64,000 bases of DNA from Lactuca virosa. Its lineage: Eukaryota; Streptophyta; Magnoliopsida; Asterales; Asteraceae. The stretch spans positions 408,360,714 through 408,424,713 of the forward strand of contig CAKMRJ010001112.1 of assembly GCA_928212115.1 (NCBI GenBank). Reading direction: 5' to 3'. Below the pieces are notes generated by a model. It was not told the DNA's origin. It saw nothing but the letters and a program-made list of their open reading frames with translations, and made no database searches. A program made the translations under genes and the position numbers. Positions 36,120 to 45,942 of the stretch are shown piece after piece (within the stretch, counting starts at the first letter, position 1; each line of letters opens with the position of its first letter).

Positions 36120-36679
36120 CTGAAAACAAAGAAGGACAAGTTTAGATTAGATATAAAGATAGTCCTTAATAAGACACCCAAATGTAATATTAAGGCTAGG
36201 ACCCAACACAATATTTTATAACTTAGAAGAGGGATGCCTGTAATCCAAGCTATAAAATATTTGAAGGTAGGTGAATGGCAATTCACCAATTTCCACCATG
36301 AAAAAAGAAATGTATTATTAGGTTTTAATTGGTTTTGAAACTCCTAGATTCTTTTGAGATTCGTTGAACTTTTCAATGGCTTGTTTCAATCTCGAGTGTG
36401 CCCTTCAAGTTTTGTGACTGGGATACCGAGGATCACAGAACAAGGTGTGAATTAACCATGCAAATTACTTGGTACTCTTAATGTTTATCACCTAACCGAT
36501 GTGCCGGTTAACCACACGCGCTCCACCGATCTATGATAAACCTTAAGCCACCCTTTGCCTACCTTGTTAAGTCCAGGTTAGTGCCGGTTAACCACACACG
36601 CTCCACTAACGACTTAAACAAAGTGCAAAGTGTAATTTCATGGGTTAGCACCATATTCACATTTTCCTAAAGTAACTAA
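36120..36679 (-). other. E1 leader fragment with hairpins
   Basis: Non-coding and similar to 42660-43208 of E2. It carries hairpins at 36210-36261, 36407-36440, 36476-36546 and 36562-36622. It ends abruptly at ACTAAGATT, joined to TTCTTTTGTTGGCTG of SWIB exon 2. Confidence 0.8.
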
Positions 36680-37285
36680 GATTCTTTTGTTGGCTGAAGG
36701 CCTGTGTTCAATGCTTCATAAGAAAAGAAACTGAAAGTACAATGTTGATATGAAGATTCAAAGAGATGAAAGTATGATGCTTTTCTTGCTTTTAACCCTT
36801 CATTACAGTAGAAATGTAGAAATGTAGAATCAAATGTTCTTTCTTTAATCTAAGCTCATGTAGGCTAACCTTTCACAAAAGCAATTCAATTTGTGTGTAG
36901 ATTACATGGTCAATTTAGAGGTTATTCCCCCGATTTTAACATAACCCTAATTACTAAAACAAGAAAAATGACATAGATCAATAGTTTAAACTGACGAAGA
37001 AAAGGAGTAGAAATCCGTACCCTTTCTTGATCTTTTCGGGCGATTTCCAAACCGTATTTTGAATGGGAAAACCTTCATATGTCACCTCCGGTAATGTCTG
37101 CACTCGTGGCTGCTCTGGAGGCGGCGGCGGCGCCTCAGGGTTACCGAAGTTAAGCTCAACCGGGTGTCTCGGGTGTTGTTCTTGATGTTCAAAGGCAAAA
37201 TGAGAATGGTGATATTGAGGCCGAAGAGGAGGAAGCACATGAGGCTGTTGTTGGGGTTGTTGATGTTGGAAGGAAAATTGGTCTT

Positions 37286-37290
37286 TAGGT
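37286..37290. repeat. Target site duplication TAGGT (left) of E2
   Basis: TAGGT at 37286-37290 matches 45006-45010. Copy A shows the unfilled site TCTTTAGGTATCCCAG, which proves the insertion point. Confidence 0.95.
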
Positions 37291-38056
37291 TGTTGAGTTT
37301 TGAGCATTCTAACACTCCTAAGTGTACATGCAACCCTAATAAACCTTGGATCTATGTTTTCTCTAAAATACATGCAAATAATAATTTCCAAGGTTTACAT
37401 CCTAACTAGCATGACATGAAGAACTAGAATCATAAAACACTAGAAGAATGACATACCTTTTGATAGTGATTGATTGCTTGGAGTTTGAGAGCCTAGCACC
37501 AATAATGTGAATGCCTCAAGTGGAATCACAAATCACCACAAACCTTGGAACCTTGAGAGAATAATATATGTGCTCTAGAAATTAGGCCACCATTCTTGTT
37601 CACACACAACTAGTGTCATTTCAAGCATCATAAGCTCCTTTATATAGTGTGGAGGATTAGGGTTACATCCATGTAAACCCTAATACCCATGACTCTTCCT
37701 TTCCAAGGATCCATGGGTTAAAAGCTCCATGGACTATCCATGGATTCCCATGCATGCCAAGCCCATTCCAAATGAGTATTAGCCCACACTACATAAAATA
37801 CAAGAGCCCATATTTAATTAGTCACCTTTTTGATCACCAAATTAATTCTAAATTAATTTATGACCAATACTAATTAAATAATATGATTTAATATTAATAT
37901 ATTATAACTTATAATATATTAATAAAGCATGAACATACTATTCTCAAAAGATTGTCCAAACAAATTGTTCGGGTGAAGTGCAACCCAAATGGACCATGCC
38001 GGGTCGGGTCAAGTACATCTCAAATATTGTTATGGACTTAGACACCTTATCCAACA
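37291..38056 (-). repeat. 3' LTR of E2
   Basis: TGTTGAGTTT to TATCCAACA. It differs from the 5' LTR at six bases by eye, including the fifth to seventh base region (TGTTGAG against TGTTGGG). Confidence 0.95.
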
Positions 38057-41000
38057 GTCTCCCACTTGGATGAGTCTAATAACATATTTGCAGATATGAC
38101 TTCAGGAACCAACCGACAATCGTAGCTCTCAAACCCTGTTGAACTATGAAGCGCCATTTTAGATAAGTGATCATATAATCCTCTGCTCTCATGATATCAG
38201 CCGGACAAATACATGGAACAATGTCTTACTTATTGTCCAGCAGTTTGTTTCCCGATTTCCGATTTGTTTGACAAAGAACTTAATCGAACACATCAATTTA
38301 GTTCTGACCGGGCCCGGTACATAGGTCAAAACAAAATCATCGAGGGGCCCAGATATCGCTTCTAATCCTCCAAGGACTAGAAGGAACAGATAAACTTCGA
38401 CTCATATACTTGTTTCTACTACTTGTTGAATTATACACAAAGGCACGTTTTATAACATCAAGTTACTGATGCGTTTTCGTGCAATCAATGTACAACCAAC
38501 TCATAGGTAACAACTCATATCTCTAGGTTTGAAGACTTATATGATATTACCGTCTCACGATCACTCGAGATAAATTCCATGAAGTGATGCAAGTGAGCGT
38601 GGGTTGAATCCAATACTCATAACTTATGAGCACTCATGAGTGTTGTAGCCATGTCCAACATCTTAGACCTCTACAACCAACTCATGACAGTCTTGATTCA
38701 TATCTACTTCCAACATATGACCGACTGTGGATGGTTTGAATAACTTAATCATTCGGAAAGAATAACCTAGTTATTATGGAAGTCAAAACATGCAAAGTGA
38801 AACACAATAATAATCGAATCCAATATGGTCTCAGAACCCTTTTGAATATAAATAAAACCACCTTTTATTTATCACCATATTGATTACACATTATTCATTG
38901 TATAATGTTTCAAATAATCAACTTAATACTTGAATAAAAAACAACAGTTGTCCCATGCTCCTAGCATGTACATTTTGTTTTTCTAAATAATAGTTATGCC
39001 ATACTCCAAGTATGCACACTATGTTTGTCTATGATCTTTACTTTGTGAAATAGATCAATTGAACATGATTCCAATGATGCTCATTTCACAATCCCAAATC
39101 CTTATTGTAAATGTAAGAATTCCTAATTCCTACCATTTACCAAAAATCTGTTAGATTTTAAACTTATATGCACTGATCCTCTCGTAATGATTATGCACAA
39201 GGTCACCAAAACCTTGTCATCAGTCATTACAGAGGATTCCAAAGGAGATCAATTCCATGGAAACGAAGTCTCATATTCAAAGTACATTGCTTTGAACATC
39301 CTTCTTGCATAAAAGTTTCTACCTTTCTCATAGATTCTTAATATCCAACTCCCAATATGGAAAATTTCCATATTCCCATTTTGATTATCATATCTGAACA
39401 AGAGCTACCTCTTTTCAGAATATATTCATATGGTCCTTCCAAAATTTACATCATACTTCCAACTGTCCCTGAGTAACCAATCTTTGGCGAACCTTAAACT
39501 GTCCTCGACAATTTCTTAATCATTTTAGTCATATCCGGTTCTATTCCTTTTTCCCTCTTAATGCTCTAAGCATTTTGAAAAATTTAGAACGGATAAATAT
39601 TATAGCACATGTGACCGATCCTATATCCGAAGCATATGGGACACGATTCATGATGTCTCACATAAAGACCTGATACTAGATCAGTCTTTTGCTACAATAT
39701 TTTTTATTTGCCATGTTTTCAAAAAACGACTATGAATAGGGATGCCGTAATCATAATCGAATTTGAGAACGCAATATATATATATATAGAATCTCCTTAT
39801 GTTGAACCATTCCAACATAAAATCCATATATATATCCTTGACTAAAGATGATTGAAATCTCAATCTAAACCTTTTAGGATTGAAATGAAGTATAATCTCT
39901 TCTCCCTTAATTATAGCAAAACAGCCTTTTCCAAGTGAAACTCTTGTTTTCTATAATTAACAATACTCATCATAATTGATTATGCTCCCACTAGCATAAT
40001 AATTATTTAGCATAACAATTATGCTCCCACTAGCTTTGACATGTACTCTGAAATCAACTTCTAGAAATCAATACTTTATTGACTTTCATCACCAAAGTTC
40101 AGACTTCTGACACGAGATGCTTCGACAAAACTTTATCTAAGCTTCTCAGACTCATACATCTTTCCTTAGATAGCTCACATGTGTGTCTAAACAATTATGA
40201 AGAGGGATGCCGTAATCATAATGTTTAGACCTGTTTACCATTTCTCACAAGTCCATGTTAATGTGCCGGTTAACCACACACGCTCCACTAACGACTTTGA
40301 GAATGCAAACATCACAATTGCTATCTACTTAAAATCTACTTAGTGAAAGCGTTTCCTCACCATCATTTTCATGAATCGGAGAGAAACCTTATGACACTTA
40401 GATTTTATAGTGTATGAGTTTCTATCCATGTGAATTTGTCAAAACCATAATCACAAGACAAGGTTAGTGACAAATTCAGCCTTACATGGATTGAACTTGT
40501 TCAATCTTAATTTCTTGTCACCTGGTAGCACAAGGCCCACCAATGCTTCCAAGCTGTTATGCACACAGTTTAGAACTAACAGAACTCATATGCATAGTCA
40601 ACTTAATAGGAACAGATATAGAAACAAGAATCATGTCAACTTAATAGGTTGCAAACCTTAAGTCGTGTGCTAGTGATAAAACTCAGGTTTTACTCTTGAT
40701 TAAATCTTGAAATCCTTTCAGGATCTTTAAGATTCCCACTGTCCTCTTGACATATAAGTTTCCCTAGTCAAGGACCATTCCTTTACAAAACAAATGTTCA
40801 AGGGATAGTGCGGATTCTTATCAAGATAAACACTTCACACAATTAGTCTTAGTTGGTCTTTGTTTTATCCAAGACATCACAACTTACCAATTTCAAATGT
40901 ACAGGAGTAGAAAACATTTTACACTACATTTGATAAGTGTTCTAAACCTTAGTTTATGTCACTCAATGTTACAATCTTGGAGTATGACTCTAAGAGTTGT

Positions 41001-41926
41001 TTTGGAACGAAGTATGATTCATCTTTTTGATTTTAATCATTCCAACAATTCATGAATCCTCTTCTTAGCCATAAAATGCACTAAGATGTCCTTAGAGGAT
41101 GAATTGTGACATGGTTTCTTAATCATTAAGATGATCATAAAACAAGATACTAAAGTACTCTCCCATCTTTTCAGATTTGAGAAACCTTTTATCTTTCTGC
41201 CCAAGTTGATTCTTCCCATTCGTCCTGCCATACATTGAAACTTTTCCAATGTTTCAGAATTGTACTACAACTTGTAGGTACAACCACATTTACTTTAAAC
41301 TTTAGTAAATCATGACGAATGGTCTTATCGATCTTTGTGGTGGACCTTGACCAACACACACCCAGTGTATCTAATTCCTTAGTCCTTCAATTGACTCACA
41401 TATGCATGTGATCAATGAATTAGTCTCAATTTTACAAAGATGAAAATTCTCATTCATCATACAATACAGCTTGTATGATTCCAAGTTTCTGTCCAATTGA
41501 AGTTTGGGTGATGAGAACCTTTCCTCATTTGGTAAATTCAGACACAACCACAAATGAGAGAATCAAACTCATATTTCCATTATTGCTAGAAACATACAAA
41601 CATCAATTTTCCATAAATGCCATTGCAAGGAGATATAAAATAAAGTAAAACAAAATTTTATTTATTCATAAAATGCGGAAAAACGTTTCCTTACAATGCA
41701 ACTTTAAATGGAAACTATGTTATTACATATTTCCTAGCAATCTATCATAACTTCTAAGTAGTAGCTCAAGAATCCGATCCTCGAACCATGCGATAGAAAT
41801 CCATCTTCGTGATCAGATTCAGCACACTCTTCTTTTAACCTTCCTTTTGCTCGATCCTGCTAAACATCAAGATGCAACCTAGTCACATCATGTAATAAGA
41901 ATCAACAATTAGGAACTTTAACAAAG
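38057..41926 (-). other. E2 long 3' spacer
   Basis: About 3.9 kb without a credible ORF, occupying the place of pol. The first 2.4 kb resembles E3. Hairpins at 38954-38968, 39000-39014, 39715-39770, 40185-40230 and 40239-40305 fall into classes also seen in the leader or in other copies. Nothing gene-like is seen from 40,450 to 41,926. Confidence 0.75.
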
Positions 41927-42650
41927 TTAGATAGTGGACTTACCTGAAGTCGAGTCAAACATTTTGTCTCTACTTGCTTTCAAATATTTCAGGTATTCAG
42001 GGCAGCTTCGCTTCCAATGTCCCTTCTCATGACAATAAAAACATATAGACTCTTTGGGAATGGTACACGAGACAATCACAAACTTAGCCTTTCCCTTTAC
42101 CTTTTGGTCAACCGGGTTGACCAAGGCCGACCCCTTTCCATTGGGAAGAGAAAGCTTTTCTGGACTTCCAATGTTACCATTGTCCATGTCCATGGAAGTT
42201 TGAGAATTAGACCTTCCATCAATATTTGCTTGACCATTGCGCCAAATCATTGCTGATTCAGCAGCAACAAGCAAATAAGAAAGATCTATTAGGGTCATGT
42301 CGTGATATATCACATAGTAGTTCTTAATGAACTCACTATATGAATCTGGAAGTGACTGAAGAACCCAGTCAATAGCCAACTTCCTTGGGACAACGACACC
42401 CAACATTCTCAACCTGTCAAAGTGTGACTTCATTCCTAAGACATGAGTGCACACAGGTCTTCCATCCTTATGTTTCATTTTCTAGTAGGGCTTGAGTGAC
42501 CTTGAATTTTTCAAGTCTTCGAGCTTGTGGGTCAGGGAGAATAAATGGAGGAGGTGGAGGAAGTGAAGCATGATGTTGAGGGACATCATCTTCAAGAAGA
42601 AAGTTTGTTCCAAGAGATTTGGGAAGATCATAGTTGTCTGAACCAGACAT
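41927..42650 (-). pseudogene. Gag of E2, UBN2 type with zinc knuckle, split by a frameshift
   Basis: The N-terminal 60 codons (42650-42468) contain a Pro-rich stretch and RRLEKFKVTQALL. The frame then shifts near 42478 to 42478-41927, which holds the UBN2 helices (LGVVVPRKLAIDWVLQSLP, YLLVAAESAM) and one CCHC knuckle, CFYCHEKGHWKRSC, near the C terminus. No protease follows. Its sequence differs from E1 gag although the flanking leaders match. A short Gag like this could still bind RNA if the shift were absent. Confidence 0.85.
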
Positions 42651-44225
42651 CTACAATGGGAGATATTCAAGTTAGTTGATTTTAAGTCCTTAATATAACA
42701 CCCAATATGAAATATTAAGGCTAGGACCCAACACAATATTTTATAACTTGGAAGAGGGATGCCGTAATCCAAGCTATAAAATATTTGAAGGTAGGTGAAT
42801 GATGATTCACCAATTTCCACCATGAAAAACGAAATGAATTATTAGGTTTTAATTGGATATGAAATTCCTAGATTCTTTTGAGATTCATTGAACTTTTCAA
42901 TGGCATGTTTCAATCTCGATTGTGCCCTCTCAAGTTTTGTGACTGGGATGCCGAGGATCACAAAACAAGGTGTGAATAACCATGCAAACTCACTTGGTAC
43001 CCTTAATATTATCACCTAATCGATGTGCCGGTTAACCACACACGCTCCACCGATCTATGATAAACATTAAGTCACCCTTCGTGATCCTTACTAGTCCAAG
43101 TTAGTGTGCCGGTTAACCACACACGCTCCACCAACGACTTGGTAAGGTACAAAGTGTGAATTTCATGGGTTAGCACCATATTCACATTTTCCTAAAGTAA
43201 CTAAGATTGGGAATTATAAAAATATTTAGTTACTTTATAATCATTATACTTTTAATGAGAATTAAAGTCATTGTCCTACCCGTTCGGCTAACGACCCTCC
43301 ACCGATCAAGGAAGCGGTGGGTGAGAGTGGACACCCATTAAGTTGCCATTTTATAGGCAACAACCTTATACCCCCCTTATAGACCGGTTTCGTGAATGAG
43401 GCCTACTAACGGTAAAACGACTTAATCTTATACATATATATAATAATTAACCATTAATGTTATAAATAGTATAATGGTTGAATTTTAGCTTTTAAAACTC
43501 TAGGGTATGAAATTAAAGTTTGTGTGCGACTTTATAAATTCCAAAACTTGAGGGCAAGTTTTGAACAATTCAAAAACTTTTGGATATTCATAACTTATGA
43601 GTTTTTAATTAAGTGTTTTAAAACTTTTAATGAAGAGACTCTTGGATATCCATAACTTGAGGACAAGTTATGGAGTCCATAAAAGCATTTATTAGAAAAA
43701 TCTTCAAGAAAATGTAACTTATGACTTCTTAAAAAAAACATTTAAAAGAAAAAACTTTTGGAATTCCATAACTTGAGGACAAATTATGAATTCCATTAAA
43801 ACACATTAAGATCAAGAATTAACTAACAAACAATTTGCAAATAATTCCTATGATCTAACAAAACTCATATGAACATGAACATCCACATCAACAATTTCAA
43901 GAATCATATGAACACATATAAAAACTTGGAATTTTGATATTAGCCTTGAAATTGGTTTACCACAATCATTACCAATCAAAAACAGGTTTTATAAGTCCAA
44001 AACAGTTTAAGGTAATGATTCTAGACCAATTCCAGCACACAAAATCTCGAAAATCTGCACTCAGGCCTGCCAACTCGTCGAGTGCATGAACTGACTCGGC
44101 GAGTTGGTTGAATATATGCATGAACTCGGCGAGTTCCAAGAGGGACTCGGCGAGTCAGCTGTGCAGAATGCAGTTTTTCGACATTTTTCAGCTATTTGCA
44201 TCAAGTATTCAAGAAAACAAGCCTA
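42651..44225 (-). other. E2 leader, rich in hairpins
   Basis: Untranslated region between PBS and gag. Hairpins lie at 42735-42785, 42933-42966, 43002-43071, 43086-43147, 43539-43565, 43644-43678 and 43760-43794. A cluster of ACTCGGCGAGT-like units lies at 44068-44162. No ORF of note. Confidence 0.8.
44068..44162. repeat. ACTCGGCGAGT palindromic units
   Basis: Four units of (G)ACTCGNCGAGT(T) in about 95 bases, next to the PBS of E2. Similar units occur at 55445-55550. Confidence 0.8.
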
Positions 44226-44238
44226 GGCTCTGATACCA
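44226..44238 (-). other. Primer binding site of E2
   Basis: Minus strand reads TGGTATCAGAGCC one base after the 5' LTR end, complementary to the 3' end of plant initiator Met-tRNA. Confidence 0.88.
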
Positions 44239-44239
44239 C

Positions 44240-45005
44240 TGTTGGGTTTTGAGCATTCTAACACTCCTAAGTGTACATGCAACCCTAATAAACCTTGGAT
44301 CTATGTTTTCTCTAAAATACATGCAAATAATAATTTCCAAGGTTTACATCCTAACTAGCATGGCATGAAGAACTAGAATCATAAAACACTAGAAGAATGA
44401 CATACCTTTTGATAGTGATTGATTGCTTGGAGTTTGAGAGCCTAGCACCAATAATGTGAATGCCTCAAGTGGAATCACAAATCACCACAAACCTTGGAAC
44501 CTTGAGAGAATAATATATGTGCTCTAGAAATTAGGCCACCACTCTTGTTCACACACAACTAGTGTCATTTCAAGCATCATAAGCTCCTTTATATAGTGTG
44601 GAGGATTAGGGTTACATCCATGTAAACCCTAATACCCATGACTCTTCCTTTCCAAGGATCCATGGGTTAAAAGCTCCATGGACTATCCATGGATTCCCAT
44701 GCATGCCAAGCCCATTCCAAATGAGTATTAGCCCACACTACATAAAATACAATAGCCCATATTTAATTAGTCACCTTTTTGATCACCAAATTAATTCTAA
44801 ATTAATTTATGACCAATACTAATTAAATAATATGATTTAATATTAATATATTATAACTTATAATATATTAATAAAGCATGAACATACTATTCTCAAAAGA
44901 TTGTCCAAACAAATTGTTCGAGTGAAGTGCAACCCAAATGGACCATGCCGGGTCGGGTCAAGTACATCTCAAATATTGTTAAGGACTTAGACACCTTATC
45001 CAACA
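44240..45005 (-). repeat. 5' LTR of E2
   Basis: 766 bp, bounded by the PBS at its low end and by TAGGT plus SWIB exon 1 at its high end. Confidence 0.95.
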
Positions 45006-45306
45006 TAGGTATCCTAGAGGTGGTCACCGGTGAAGAAACGGAGGGTTGGGGCGGCGGTGGAGGGTTGCAGAATTGGGAGTGAGAGTGGGAGTGGAAGAGG
45101 AGTAGGTTGATTTGGTCACGAATGAAAGTTGCCTTATGAGACAAATCAAACCCTAGTTTTTCACCAAGCTGATTAACAACATGATCGAGAGTAGTGAATG
45201 ATTTGGGGTGAGATTGGGTGAGAAGAATCTGAATCCCTTTTGCTATCTCTTGACCGGACACCATTGCTCTTCACATTAAATAATAATAAATACCAATTTC
45301 ACCAAA

Positions 45307-45312
<6 letters not shown>

Positions 45313-45344
<32 letters not shown>
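45313..45344. repeat. (CT)16 microsatellite upstream of SWIB copy B
   Basis: Expanded form of the seven-unit tract of copy A at 26363-26376, in the same position relative to the ATG. Confidence 0.9.
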
Positions 45345-45347
<3 letters not shown>

Positions 45348-45753
45348 GTGAGAGACAACGTCTTAAAACTCTGCCCCACTCTTCTTTTTTGTCACTGTCT
45401 TTATCCACACTCCAAATATTTTCCTTTGATAGCCACGTGTGATTTTAGTATTGGTATTTTGTTTATTAAGAGTAAATTCGAATAAATGAATGGAGATAAT
45501 TTGTGTGTTTGTCTTTAATCTATTTTATCTTTTAAACTCGAATAATTTTTATAGTTTGGTTTATTTGCACGCATAGTTATACTAAGATCAAAAAGTCTAT
45601 ATTATCCTTTTATTTATTTATTTTTTATTGATTATATGTTATTTACCCTTTACAAAAAAATGAAAAGTATCAATAAGTGTGGTGAGTCCAACCACCCAAT
45701 TCTCACCCTCACAACTATTAGCTTCAAGATGTGGACATCTTCAGCCTCAAAAC

Positions 45754-45934
45754 TAGACCTGACAATTCGTGTATTCGTGTCATGAAAATGTGTCAGCCAC
45801 GAATTTGGCACGATACGATTACACGATGAGAAATAAGCTTTATCTCAATTTTTAAGATGTATTCGTGTCGTGTATTCGTGTCGTGTCGTGTCTCTCACAG
45901 ATTCGTGTATTTGTGTCTGAAATTGCCAGGTCTA
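45754..45934. mobile_element. hAT-type MITE in copy B
   Basis: 181 bp with terminal inverted repeats TAGACCTGACAATTCG and, complemented from the right end, TAGACCTGGCAATTTC. An 8-bp duplication CTCAAAAC lies on both sides (45746-45753 and 45935-45942). Copy A has the unfilled site near 28150. Sub-terminal ATTCGTGT/CACGA motifs repeat several times inside. The 8-bp duplication and ends fit hAT. No coding capacity. Confidence 0.9.
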
Positions 45935-45942
45935 CTCAAAAC

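Larger units (their letters stand above)
30541..36679 (-). mobile_element. Copia element E1, pol-bearing, truncated at both ends
   Basis: On the minus strand: leader fragment, gag, protease, integrase, RT, RNase H, spacer, PPT (31312-31322), 3' LTR. The 5' LTR, PBS and most of the leader are missing: at 36679 the leader passes directly into exon 2 of SWIB copy B. It shares LTR, PPT, spacer and leader sequence with the gag-only element E2, so the two are an autonomous/non-autonomous pair by descent. The coding region is frameshifted several times. Confidence 0.85.
37291..45005 (-). mobile_element. Gag-only copia element E2, complete and young
   Basis: 7,715 bp with two 766-bp LTRs (37291-38056 and 44240-45005), 5-bp target duplication, PBS at 44226-44238 and PPT at 38057-38067. 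Between them there is a gag-like frame (41927-42650) but no protease, integrase, RT or RNase H that I can find. It shares leader, LTR, PPT and spacer with pol-bearing E1, so it probably depended on such an element for movement. By eye the LTRs differ at six positions, about 99% identity. Confidence 0.92.
36680..45264 (-). pseudogene. SWIB gene copy B, broken
   Basis: Exon 1 begins at ATG 45264 (MVSGQEIAKG) and runs to 45006, continues on the other side of a 7.7-kb copia insertion at 37290 and ends at the same donor as copy A near 37021. Intron 1 is kept. Exon 2 is cut after about 28 bases at 36680 by copia element E1, and exons 3-5 are absent. Its DEK_C region keeps the usual family motif (GFDLSHKATFIRDQ), unlike copy A. 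The linker lacks one FSFQHQQPQ repeat present in A. It cannot produce a SWIB domain. Confidence 0.9.

Noticed and set aside
36210..36261. Hairpins read as transcription terminators
   Set aside because: Plant nuclear DNA; intrinsic terminators of this type are not expected, and the hairpins lie in retroelement leaders.
42017..42256. Plus-strand ORF over the E2 gag
   Set aside because: Antisense shadow of the CCHC-bearing gag frame.
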